From the NCBI GenBank assembly GCA_946612405.1, contig CAMOEQ010000021.1, positions 1-9,787 on the forward strand: a stretch of 9,787 nt of DNA, read 5' to 3'. Positions 1-7,191 of the stretch are shown in pieces. The translations under genes and the position numbers were made by a program. The notes beneath the pieces are model-generated. The model was given only the letters and a program-made list of their open reading frames with translations. It did not search any database and was not told the DNA's origin. The DNA comes from an uncultured Erysipelotrichaceae bacterium. Its GTDB lineage: Bacteria > Bacillota_I > Bacilli_A > RFN20 > CAG-826. Each line of letters begins with the position of its first letter. The first letter of the stretch is position 1.

Positions 1-584
1 ATAATCTTATTAGCTTCTATGCAGTTATTAACAATATCTCCTTTAAGAAGCCAAGAACCGCCTATAGCTTTGATGGCTTTACAAGATAGATATTCTCTTA
101 GATTCGAATTATCCACTCCACCAGTTGGAACAAATTTTACTTGTGGGAATGCTGCACTTAAAGCTTGGATGGCTTTTAAACCGCCACAAACTTGAGCAGG
201 AAAGAATTTAACAACGCTAATTCCATTTGCTAACGCTTCAATGATTTCGGTTGGAGTAACACAACCAGGAAGATAAGGAATGTCTTTTTCTTTACAAAGT
301 AAAGCTACTTCTTTTGAAAATCCTGGAGAAACAATAAATTTGCAACCTAAATCAATCGCTTTTTGACACTGTTCCTTATTAATAACAGTACCTGCTCCAA
401 CTAAAAGTTCTGGATAATTATTAATCGCGTATTTGATACCATTAGGAGCATATTCGGTTCTAAAAGTAATCTCAGCAATTAAAACTTTACCTTTGACTAA
501 GCTTGACAACTTGTTTTTGGCATCTTCTTCATTTTGAAGAACAACGACTGGAATAATTTTATATTTATCAAATAAATTTGCCAT
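1..584 (-). CDS. eda: KDPG aldolase (2-keto-3-deoxy-6-phosphogluconate aldolase), 3' end cut by window edge
   Basis: Class I aldolase of the cytoplasm that splits KDPG into pyruvate and glyceraldehyde-3-phosphate, the last step of galacturonate breakdown. I translated 194 residues with no stop, reading off the window; family members are usually a little over 200 residues, so only a short tail is missing. Visible family motifs are EITFRT (38-43, catalytic Glu38), GAGTV (63-67), SPGF (86-89), PGCVTPTE (106-113), VKFFPA (125-130, with Lys126 as the Schiff-base lysine), PTGGV (153-157) and GGSW (175-178). The ATG at 584-582 shares one base with the kdgK stop (TAATG), and a GAAGGG ribosome site sits 10 nt upstream inside kdgK, so the two genes should be translationally coupled. 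A KHG aldolase activity is also possible, as many Eda proteins do both. The family call is firm. Confidence 0.95.
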   Translation of the reverse strand, partial: MANLFDKYKIIPVVVLQNEEDAKNKLSSLVKGKVLIAEITFRTEYAPNGIKYAINNYPELLVGAGTVINKEQCQKAIDLGCKFIVSPGFSKEVALLCKEKDIPYLPGCVTPTEIIEALANGISVVKFFPAQVCGGLKAIQALSAAFPQVKFVPTGGVDNSNLREYLSCKAIKAIGGSWLLKGDIVNNCIEANKI

Positions 585-1606
585 TATCGAGACACCCTTC
601 CGGAACCATCTCCGTTCATAAGGTTAAAAACCTCTTCTTCACTAATTTGATTGAAATCACCAGGAATCGTATGTTTTAGTGCACTAGCAGCAACCGCAAA
701 CTCTAAGGCTTTTTGTTCATCATTAAATGATAATAAGCCATGGATAAGTCCAGCAGCAAAACTATCGCCAGAACCAACTCGATCAACAATTGGTTCTATA
801 TCATAACGTTTCGATTCGTAAAACTTCTTACCGTCATAAAGCAAACCTTTCCAACCATTATGAGAAGCGCTAAACGATTCTCTAAGTGATGAAGCAATGT
901 ATTTAAATCCAAAATCTTTCTTTAATTGTTCAAAGATAGATTTATAACCTGAAGCATCGGTTTTACCTTTTAAAATATCACCTTCTGGTTTGTAACCTAA
1001 GCAAGCTTCAAAGTCTTCTTCATTACCGATACAAATATCAACGTATTTCATGAGCGAAAGCATGACATTTCTGGCTTTTTCTTTACTCCATAATTTCTTA
1101 CGATAATTCAAATCACAAGAAACTAAAACTCCTAATTTTTTGGCGGTTTTGCAGGCTTTTTCAACAATATCCGCGCATTTCTCGCTTAAAGCTGGTGTGA
1201 TACCAGTGAAGTGAAAAACATCTGCATTTTTTAAAACTTCTTCGAATTTATAATCATCAAAATTACTTTGTGAAATTGCACTATTAGCACGGTCATAAAT
1301 TACTTTGCTAGCTCTTAATGATGAGCCAGTTTCTAAATAATAAATTCCAATTCTATCTCCGCCACGAGCAATGTAATTACATTTAACATCTTCGGCTTTA
1401 AGAGCTTTAATTGCCGCTCTAGCAATGTCATTGTTTGGAAGCTTACTAACAAAATATGCTTCGTGTCCATAATGAGATAATGACACAGCAACATTAGCTT
1501 CTCCACCACCGAAACAAGCATTGTAATAAGATGCCATAGTAAATCTTTCATAATTATCTGTTGATAGTCTCAACATTATTTCACCAAAAGTAACAATTTT
1601 TGCCAT
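584..1606 (-). CDS. kdgK: 2-keto-3-deoxygluconate kinase (PfkB/ribokinase family)
   Basis: Phosphorylates 2-keto-3-deoxygluconate with ATP to KDPG, which the adjoining eda product cleaves. At 340 residues it has normal family length. The N-terminus (MAKIVTFGEIMLRLS) and the GGGEANVA motif (33-40) are typical of KdgK. A substrate-lid region with GIYYLETG and VIYDRANSA follows, and then the PfkB signature DRVGSGDSFAAG (275-286), whose Asp281 is the expected catalytic base. In many relatives the anion-hole motif is GAGD; here it is GSGD, a mild change. The start is supported by the match to the family N-terminus. An AAAGG ribosome site lies about 11 nt upstream, which is a little far. A 47-nt gap separates it from the nucleotidyltransferase gene and holds a palindrome and a possible promoter. 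Other PfkB sugar kinases are less likely given the altronate-to-KDG genes upstream and eda downstream. Confidence 0.92.
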   Translation of the reverse strand: MAKIVTFGEIMLRLSTDNYERFTMASYYNACFGGGEANVAVSLSHYGHEAYFVSKLPNNDIARAAIKALKAEDVKCNYIARGGDRIGIYYLETGSSLRASKVIYDRANSAISQSNFDDYKFEEVLKNADVFHFTGITPALSEKCADIVEKACKTAKKLGVLVSCDLNYRKKLWSKEKARNVMLSLMKYVDICIGNEEDFEACLGYKPEGDILKGKTDASGYKSIFEQLKKDFGFKYIASSLRESFSASHNGWKGLLYDGKKFYESKRYDIEPIVDRVGSGDSFAAGLIHGLLSFNDEQKALEFAVAASALKHTIPGDFNQISEEEVFNLMNGDGSGRVSR

Positions 1607-1634
1607 ATTATTTTCGACCTTTATTAATCCTTCT

Positions 1635-1652
1635 TATTATATTAATATAATA
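1635..1652. repeat. 18-bp perfect palindrome in the nucleotidyltransferase-kdgK gap
   Basis: The sequence tattatattaatataata equals its own reverse complement across all 18 positions, with the centre between 1643 and 1644. It lies in the 47-nt gap between two otherwise tightly packed genes and overlaps a TATAAT box. It consists only of A and T, so it would make a weak RNA hairpin and lacks the GC stem expected of an intrinsic terminator. A regulator-binding site is possible, but AT-rich DNA produces such palindromes cheaply and no second copy was noticed in the window. Confidence 0.5.
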
Positions 1653-1662
1653 TCTATTTCAA
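1636..1662 (-). promoter_or_regulatory. Candidate internal promoter for kdgK-eda
   Basis: On the minus strand there is a perfect TATAAT -10 box (1641-1636) and a TTGAAA -35-like box (1662-1657, five of six matches to TTGACA) separated by 15 bp. That spacer is shorter than the 17 bp optimum. The -35 box lies in the last codons of the nucleotidyltransferase gene and the -10 box overlaps the 18-bp palindrome. The position about 30 bp ahead of the kdgK start is sensible for a secondary promoter, but the AT richness makes chance matches likely. Confidence 0.3.
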
Positions 1663-2388
1663 ACTTATATCGGAATCTTTTAACGAATTATAGTCAGCGA
1701 GTGTTCCAATATCATATCTTTTGCCTGGCATTAGGAAGGCATAACAAGTAGCTCTTTTAACAAACCATTGTAAGAAATCACCAGGAGCATCGATGCCACA
1801 TCCAGCTTCTAAACCTTCTTCAATAAGATGCAAATCTTCTTTTTTGTAAATGTAAAAAGGTGGGACAGCGTAATTTGATTTCGGATTTATTGGTTTTTCT
1901 TCCATTGAAGTTAACAAATAATCGTCGTCAAAAGTACAAACACCTGTTCTTTGTAATTTTGGTAGACTTCTTTCATAATGCGTCATGATAGCGCTGCTAT
2001 TTTTATCTTTTGCAAATTTGATAAATTCATTAAGCGAGAAATCTAATAGATTATCACCCGCCAAAACTAGAAAGTCATCACTCATGTTTAATGATTTGAT
2101 TGCTAATTCAATATCTTTAACAGCACCTAATCTGGTTTCGTTAGTTGTTGAACCGTCATCAATTAATGTTATGTTTTCAATTCTGTCTTTTTGCCAATCA
2201 TTAAAATAATCAATAAATTTGTGATTGCTCACAACAATATATTCATCTATATATCCACCTTTTTCTAAATCATCGATTAGATAATCGATGATTGGTTTTT
2301 TATTTATTGGTAAAAGAGGTTTAGGAAAATTCTCTGTCAAGGGATAAAGTCTCATTCCATATCCAGCACAAAGAATTAAACACTTCAT
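1654..2388 (-). CDS. Sugar-1-phosphate nucleotidyltransferase, probably making UDP-galacturonate
   Basis: Single-domain NTP_transferase (GT-A-like Rossmann) enzyme of 244 residues that joins a sugar-1-phosphate to an NTP, releasing pyrophosphate. The nucleotide-binding signature AGYGMRLYPLT...PKPLLP spans residues 8-27 with Arg13 and Lys23. A metal-binding AGDN motif is at 110-113 (Asp112) and the second metal site is YDIGT at 225-229 (Asp226), followed by the usual ADY. There is no C-terminal left-handed beta-helix of the GlmU type, so it is the short RmlA-like form. The ATG overlaps the stop of the upstream kinase gene (ATGA) and a GGAG ribosome site lies 7 nt ahead, so it is coupled to the kinase. 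The pairing suggests galacturonate-1-phosphate + UTP as substrates. That specificity is inferred from context only; dTDP- or UDP-glucose pyrophosphorylase activity cannot be excluded. Confidence 0.85.
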   Translation of the reverse strand: MKCLILCAGYGMRLYPLTENFPKPLLPINKKPIIDYLIDDLEKGGYIDEYIVVSNHKFIDYFNDWQKDRIENITLIDDGSTTNETRLGAVKDIELAIKSLNMSDDFLVLAGDNLLDFSLNEFIKFAKDKNSSAIMTHYERSLPKLQRTGVCTFDDDYLLTSMEEKPINPKSNYAVPPFYIYKKEDLHLIEEGLEAGCGIDAPGDFLQWFVKRATCYAFLMPGKRYDIGTLADYNSLKDSDISLK

Positions 2389-3572
2389 AATTTAACTCCA
2401 TCCGCAGTATGGCATATATAAGAGCAATATCTATCTTTATGTTCAGGGAATGCTTTCAAATATTCTTTTTTAACCTTTGCTTGAATCTCATCTACATAAT
2501 CTGGATCAATAATTGCCATACAGCATCCTTTGAAACCAGCACCAGAGAATCTTGCACCATAAACGCCTTTACAATCGACTAGTATTTCATAAAGCTTCTT
2601 TAATTCTGGAGATCCGGTCTCATAACAATAGATGGAAGAATAGCCTGATTCGCTAATCATTTTTCCAAATTCAACAAGATCACCTTTTCTAAAGGCTTCT
2701 GCACCTTTTTCAACTCGTTTAAATTCGTTGAACCAGTGATCGGCTCTCTTCGCAAAGTTAAGTGGTAATTTATCGCGATACTTTTCATATACTTCATAAG
2801 GCACATCGCGACAATTTGTTTCTTCAAATTTGTTATATTCCATGCCAGAGAATGCCTTTAAACAATAAGCAGCTGATCTAAGTTCATCGACTCGCATATT
2901 AAATTTTGAAGACGATAAATTATGTTCAAGACCAGAAAAGAAGATTCCAATTACAAATGGTTTCATATTATCTGGGGCCTTTATTAATTCAAAAGAATCA
3001 TCCTTTGTATCGAGATACAAGAGATGGTCTTTTCGACAATGAATTTCACATGATTGATCTAATTTACCACATGCCACTCCAACATATTTGTTCTCGGTTT
3101 CTTTAGACATTTCAATCATCTCTTTGGTTGAAAGAGCGATGTTATTTAGCTTTGCTAAAGCATAAATAAATGTGATGATTACAGCGGCGCTAGAGGATAG
3201 ACCACCAATTGGGAGCTCTCCAGAAATAACTGCAGACAAGCCGACACGAAGAGGATAGCGATTACTTAGTGAAATTGTTGCGCCACGAAGATGGTCGGCC
3301 CAGTCTCCTTGCTTGACTTTCGGAACTTCGTTGACGTGCCATTGAGCGCGTTTAGGAAATTGCAAAGAAGATAGTTCAACAATGCCGTTCGCTTTCATTG
3401 AATAGGCGATTCTAATTCCTTTATCAATTGCAAAACCAGTAATCTTGCCAAGATTGTGATCGCTGTGAGCACCAATAGGGCAAACTCGATAAGGAGTAAA
3501 AGCAAGATGCTCTGGTTCCTTATGATATTTGTTCTTAAAGCTATTAATAACTACTTCGTATTCTTTTTCCAT
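2385..3572 (-). CDS. Galacturonokinase-like GHMP kinase
   Basis: GHMP-superfamily sugar kinase of 395 residues, galactokinase branch, predicted to make galacturonate-1-phosphate from galacturonate and ATP in the cytoplasm. The N-terminal sugar-binding motif reads TPYRVCPIGAHSDHN (26-40), where galactokinases have a GEHTDY core. The GAH.DH form matches plant galacturonokinase as I remember it, as do the segments FAKRADHWF and VYGARFSGAGFKGCC (337-351). The ATP loop is PIGGLSSSAA (121-130), and the catalytic Asp is probably Asp172 in CGKLDQ (168-173). The start has an AGGAAA ribosome-like site about 10 nt upstream, within a 34-nt gap after uxaA that holds nothing else convincing. The stop overlaps the nucleotidyltransferase start. 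Plain galactokinase is the main alternative; I consider it less likely because of the motif and the galacturonate genes around it. Confidence 0.82.
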   Translation of the reverse strand: MEKEYEVVINSFKNKYHKEPEHLAFTPYRVCPIGAHSDHNLGKITGFAIDKGIRIAYSMKANGIVELSSLQFPKRAQWHVNEVPKVKQGDWADHLRGATISLSNRYPLRVGLSAVISGELPIGGLSSSAAVIITFIYALAKLNNIALSTKEMIEMSKETENKYVGVACGKLDQSCEIHCRKDHLLYLDTKDDSFELIKAPDNMKPFVIGIFFSGLEHNLSSSKFNMRVDELRSAAYCLKAFSGMEYNKFEETNCRDVPYEVYEKYRDKLPLNFAKRADHWFNEFKRVEKGAEAFRKGDLVEFGKMISESGYSSIYCYETGSPELKKLYEILVDCKGVYGARFSGAGFKGCCMAIIDPDYVDEIQAKVKKEYLKAFPEHKDRYCSYICHTADGVKL

Positions 3573-3606
3573 AAAAGTGTATTTCCTAACTTATAAATAT
3601 AATAAC

Positions 3607-5010
3607 CTATAAGGTAACTCCTTTTTTATAAAATGCGATTTCTTTGTTATCTTCGCTTTTGGTTTTGTATTCGCCATTTATTGTTTTTAACAATAAATCA
3701 AATAAACCTTCTTCATCCATCGAATAAGCATTGAAATCAATCCAATTGTTTTTGAATGAAGATATTCTATCGTTCGTGCCAATTTTTAAAGTAGGAACAA
3801 ATGTTGAAAAGGGAGTGCCCCTACCCGTGCTAAACAAAACGATTTGGCAGCCAGCAGCACCTAAGGCTGTCGAAGCGATTAAATCGTTGCCAGGTCCATC
3901 TAAAACATTGACACCTTTCTTTTGAATTGCATCTCCATAACCTAAAACATCGACAATTGGAGTTGTGCCAGCTTTGGTGATACAACCACAAGATTTCTCT
4001 TCTAAAGTTGTAATTCCACCTTCTTTATTACCTGGACTTGGGTTTTCATAAACTGGGAAGCCATTACTTAAGTAATAATTTTTAAAATTAGTGATTAAAG
4101 AAGAGAACTTTTCATAGACTTCTTTTGATGCACATTTGTTCATTAAGATTTGTTCTGCTCCAAACATCTCTGGAACTTCGGTTAAAATGGCTGAACCGCC
4201 ATAAGAAACTACTCTATCAGCGACTTTGCCAATCGTTGGATTAGCGGTTATGCCTGAGAAGCCATCACTACCACCACATTTAAGACCGATGACAAGCTTA
4301 TCTAAAGATACATCGACTCTTTTAAGCTTTGACGCTTTGGAAATGCAATCTTTTAACAAAGTTAAACCGTATTCAAATTCGTCTTCAACATCTTGACAAT
4401 TAAAATAAAGAACGTTGCTTCTATGTTTTGAATCTAAATATTCCTTTATTCCTTTTAATGAATTATTCTCACAACCTAGACCAACAAATAGAACATAAGT
4501 AGCATTCGGATTCATCGCGATGCTGCATAACAACTTTTTGATGTTTTCATTATCTTCGCCAAGTTGAGAACAACCAAATTGATGCGTTAAAGCAAATATT
4601 CCATCGATTGATTCATCAATATATTTTGAAGCTTCTAAAGCGAGCTTTTTGCATATTCCATTTACGCATCCAACTGTAGGAATAATATAGATTTCATTAC
4701 GAATTCCAACTGAGCCATCATCTCTTAAAAACCCTTTAAAAGTCGCATTTTTCTGTCTAATTGTAGATTTTTCAGGGGTATAGGAATAAGAGAAACTTTC
4801 GTCTAAATGCGATTTCAAATTATGAGAATGAACCCACTCTCCTTGCTTGATGTTTTTAGTAGCTTTGCCAATCACCATTCCATACTTAATTACCGAGTCG
4901 CCTTTTTTAATATCTTTTAATGCGATTTTATGGCCAGCAGGAACATTATCTTTCTTGTCAAGAAGAACTCCGACATTATCTATGGAATTAATGATGATTA
5001 AATCTTTCAT
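3607..5010 (-). CDS. uxaA: Altronate dehydratase
   Basis: Dehydrates D-altronate to 2-keto-3-deoxygluconate, the step between UxaB and KdgK. The 467-residue protein shows both family parts: an N-terminal SAF-type domain (about 1-70) ending in HSHN (61-64), and the large UxaA/GarD catalytic region. Recognisable blocks there are FKGFLRDDGSVGIRN (91-105), HQFGCSQLGEDNEN (143-156), GLGCENN (177-183), GLKCGGSDGFSGITANP (242-258) and FSTGRGTPFSTFVPTLKIG (393-411). It is slightly shorter than the roughly 495 residues of the E. coli enzyme, with no break. The family is known to be metal-dependent. The ATG overlaps the uxaB stop (ATGA) and an AAAGGA ribosome site lies 8 nt upstream. Galactarate dehydratase is related, but the neighbouring tagaturonate reductase favours altronate. 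Confidence 0.93.
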   Translation of the reverse strand: MKDLIIINSIDNVGVLLDKKDNVPAGHKIALKDIKKGDSVIKYGMVIGKATKNIKQGEWVHSHNLKSHLDESFSYSYTPEKSTIRQKNATFKGFLRDDGSVGIRNEIYIIPTVGCVNGICKKLALEASKYIDESIDGIFALTHQFGCSQLGEDNENIKKLLCSIAMNPNATYVLFVGLGCENNSLKGIKEYLDSKHRSNVLYFNCQDVEDEFEYGLTLLKDCISKASKLKRVDVSLDKLVIGLKCGGSDGFSGITANPTIGKVADRVVSYGGSAILTEVPEMFGAEQILMNKCASKEVYEKFSSLITNFKNYYLSNGFPVYENPSPGNKEGGITTLEEKSCGCITKAGTTPIVDVLGYGDAIQKKGVNVLDGPGNDLIASTALGAAGCQIVLFSTGRGTPFSTFVPTLKIGTNDRISSFKNNWIDFNAYSMDEEGLFDLLLKTINGEYKTKSEDNKEIAFYKKGVTL

Positions 5011-6380
5011 AAAAGTTGTCCTTTATTATTTACAATATCGACATTCTTTTTAACCTGTTCATAAAAATTAGGAATCGTAGTTAAATCAATCCCCCACAAA
5101 GATGAATCAGACATGAATTCAAAAATCGTCTTTCCATTCATAAAATAGGTCAAGCAATTTAAATCATCTTTTACTTCAATTCTTCTAGTTGGTAAATCAA
5201 CATAAAATGATTCACCATCTTTTTTAATATGAAGGTATTGATTAACTAGATACGAGAAACCGATTGTGAGGTATTTTGGAAGTTGTTTTCGATCATTCAC
5301 ATAATCTAAAAATGTCGGCAAATCTCGGGCTTTCCACTTCGAAATGCTATTTAAAGCGATGCTTGTTAACTGGTGATTAATGAACGGATTAAGGAATCTA
5401 GAAATGACACTTTTTGCATAATCTTTTGTCATCATAATATCACTAGAAACATAAGGAATAATCTCCTCTAATGACTCATCAATGAATGCTCTTGTTTTTG
5501 GATCGACCATGCAGTCAAAAACGGTTTCTTTTCCAAGCCATAAACAAATGGGCACAAGATTAGTGTGACTACCATTTAAGATTCTAACTTTTCGTTTCTT
5601 ATAATAAGAAATATTATCAGTAAGAATCACATTGATATTATTTTCGCCTTCAACGACAAAATCTTTGATATTACCTTTGTTTTCAATAACCCATAAACCA
5701 AATGGTTCACCGATGGACACTAATTCATCTTCTTCACCAATTAAATCCCAAAGATGTTTTTTCAAATTAATATCTCTAGGATAGCCAGAAACAACGCGAT
5801 CTACTAAGGTATTACAATAGAAATTATTATTCTTATTCCATTCTTTAAATTCGTTTGGAAGATTCCATAGCTCAATATATTTATCGACACATTTAGCTAA
5901 TTCATCTGCATTATTCTCAATAAGTTCAACTGGAAGAATATATAATCCAGACTCTTTAGCTTTAAATCTTTCAAATAAAAACAAAGTTAATTTAGCAGGA
6001 TAAGTGATATGAGCAAAATCATCCATCTTATCATTTGGATTAAAACAAATTCCTGCTTCAGTTGTATTAGAAACAACTATTCTTAAATCCTTATCTTTTG
6101 CTAAATCAAAATATCTATTTATATTTTCAAAAGGAGAGAAAACTTCATTAACAGAATTTATTTCATAAACTTCTTCAACATCATCGGTACCAACTGTTCC
6201 TCTAAGAACGACATGATAACGATTATTTTGCTTTTTAAAATTATCTAAGTTTCCAAAAGGAATAGGTTGAACAATGTGAACTTCATATTGCCCATTTTTA
6301 TGTTTGTTTAAATGATCAAAATAAACATCGACAAACGTTCTTAGAAAATTGCCTTCACCAAATTGAACGATTTTAACCAT
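5007..6380 (-). CDS. uxaB: Tagaturonate reductase (altronate oxidoreductase)
   Basis: NAD-dependent long-chain polyol dehydrogenase of the mannitol dehydrogenase family that reduces D-tagaturonate to D-altronate. From the ATG at 6380 it is 457 residues. Motifs are a Rossmann start KIVQFGEGNFLR (3-11 region), SNTTEAGI (105-112), LPVELIENNADEL (149-161), NTLVDRVVSGYP (190-201) and KVRILNGSHT (264-273), which carries the Lys, Asn and His expected at the catalytic site. The FGEGNFLR start and NGSHT.LVP block resemble UxaB rather than fructuronate reductase UxuB or mannitol dehydrogenase. An in-frame GTG at 6389 would add three residues and overlap the SGNH gene by 7 nt. I prefer the ATG because the AAGGAG site is only 2 nt from the GTG but 11 nt from the ATG. 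The stop overlaps the uxaA start. Confidence 0.92.
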   Translation of the reverse strand: MVKIVQFGEGNFLRTFVDVYFDHLNKHKNGQYEVHIVQPIPFGNLDNFKKQNNRYHVVLRGTVGTDDVEEVYEINSVNEVFSPFENINRYFDLAKDKDLRIVVSNTTEAGICFNPNDKMDDFAHITYPAKLTLFLFERFKAKESGLYILPVELIENNADELAKCVDKYIELWNLPNEFKEWNKNNNFYCNTLVDRVVSGYPRDINLKKHLWDLIGEEDELVSIGEPFGLWVIENKGNIKDFVVEGENNINVILTDNISYYKKRKVRILNGSHTNLVPICLWLGKETVFDCMVDPKTRAFIDESLEEIIPYVSSDIMMTKDYAKSVISRFLNPFINHQLTSIALNSISKWKARDLPTFLDYVNDRKQLPKYLTIGFSYLVNQYLHIKKDGESFYVDLPTRRIEVKDDLNCLTYFMNGKTIFEFMSDSSLWGIDLTTIPNFYEQVKKNVDIVNNKGQLL

Positions 6381-6382
6381 TT

Positions 6383-7189
6383 TTACCACTTCTCCTTTTC
6401 GTTATGGACACCTTTGCCAATAAAGGCAACTTGCTTAAAGTCCTCGGGATATTTATTGATGTAATAATCGATATAAGTAGCAACCATATCACCTGTAAAT
6501 TTATAACCCATAGCATTCATATGGCCACCGCAGAAATATTTTTGTTTAAACTTTTTGTCATATGTTGGCGCGTATTTCCAAATATTTAGAACATATAAGT
6601 ATTCAAAAAGAGGCGGAAGTTTAACCAAGAATTCCATAACTAATCTACGTTTATCTCTTTTAATTTTTCTTCGTGGGCATTCCCTTGGAAGTGTCATGAC
6701 AAAGATACGGCATTTTGGTTCAAATTTTCTTAGTTTTTGAATGATACGGACATATTGTCCGACATATGATTTTTTATTATTATCTTCGTTTTCCCAATCG
6801 ACATCATCAAGAGTTCCAAAACCATCTGGATAATATTCATCTAAATGGTTAAGGTCATTAACACCTAAAGCAATGACATAGGCTTGACATCTATTTTCTT
6901 CAGTGAAAGGATCTTTTCTTTCTTTGATGTAATAGTCAAAAAACTCTTTACAAGACAAACCTCCTTTAGAGAAATTGATTGCAGTCAAACCACATTTTCG
7001 AGCAATATATTGTCCCCAAGAATATTCAAAATAATCATGAAAACTCTTTTTACCGTCAGAGAAGCCTTCGTGTTCTCCGCTGGATAAAGAATCACCAATA
7101 AAGCCAATCGTTCTAAAAATAGAGGTATAACCGCCATCTGGAACAAATTTCTTAATTGGATTAGTGAAAAAATGCTTATAAGTAATCAT
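6383..7189 (-). CDS. SGNH/GDSL-family hydrolase, possible pectin-oligosaccharide deacetylase
   Basis: Predicted serine esterase or lipase-fold hydrolase of 268 residues. Block I is FIGDSLSSGE (30-39, nucleophile Ser34), block II SKGGLS (74-79, Gly77 oxyanion), block III ALGVND (107-112, Asn111) and block V GGHMNAMGY (221-229, His223). The usual block V pattern is D-x-x-H; here the residue three before His223 is Cys220, so the standard triad Asp is absent. There is no signal peptide or membrane segment, so it should be cytoplasmic. The long insert at about 115-142 is acidic (DEYYPDGFG...DWENEDNN). Lying between GH28 and uxaB, it may remove acetyl groups from galacturonate oligomers; that substrate is inferred from context. 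It starts 2 nt after the GH28 stop, with a near-perfect ribosome site, and ends 2 nt before the uxaB ATG. Confidence 0.8.
   Translation of the reverse strand: MITYKHFFTNPIKKFVPDGGYTSIFRTIGFIGDSLSSGEHEGFSDGKKSFHDYFEYSWGQYIARKCGLTAINFSKGGLSCKEFFDYYIKERKDPFTEENRCQAYVIALGVNDLNHLDEYYPDGFGTLDDVDWENEDNNKKSYVGQYVRIIQKLRKFEPKCRIFVMTLPRECPRRKIKRDKRRLVMEFLVKLPPLFEYLYVLNIWKYAPTYDKKFKQKYFCGGHMNAMGYKFTGDMVATYIDYYINKYPEDFKQVAFIGKGVHNEKEKW
6391..6397 (-). promoter_or_regulatory. Ribosome binding site that decides the uxaB start
   Basis: The minus strand reads AAGGAGA here, inside the last codons of the SGNH gene. Its core is 2 nt from a GTG at 6389 and 11 nt from the ATG at 6380. The first distance is too short for normal initiation, so the ATG is favoured and the GTG is probably not used. 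Confidence 0.6.
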
Positions 7190-7191
7190 AT

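Noticed and set aside
1333..1551. Minus-strand frame of 72 codons inside kdgK, and another of 62 codons at 7698-7886 inside the GH28 gene
   Set aside because: Both are out-of-frame shadows of conserved coding sequence with no independent support.
1985..2209. Plus-strand open frame of 74 codons, and similar plus-strand frames at 2906-3106, 3731-3925, 4847-5053, 6404-6589, 6555-6740, 6884-7087 and 7216-7446
   Set aside because: Each lies opposite or across a well-supported minus-strand gene, has no recognisable domain, and is explained by AT-rich antisense frames.
2385..3572. Plain galactokinase (galK) call
   Set aside because: The core motif is GAHSDH instead of GEHTDY, several long segments resemble plant galacturonokinase, and no Leloir-pathway gene is nearby.
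3573..3613. Possible hairpin or promoter in the uxaA-kinase gap (CTTATA near 3590-3595 pairing with TATAAG at 3608-3613; ACCT/AGGT arms at 3605-3615)
   Set aside because: Arms are only 4-6 bp, AT-rich and with long or tiny loops; there is no U-tract and no good -35/-10 pair, so neither a terminator nor a promoter can be supported.
5007..6389. GTG start at 6389 for uxaB
   Set aside because: The ribosome site is only 2 nt from this GTG; the ATG at 6380 has workable spacing and gives the usual UxaB N-terminus.
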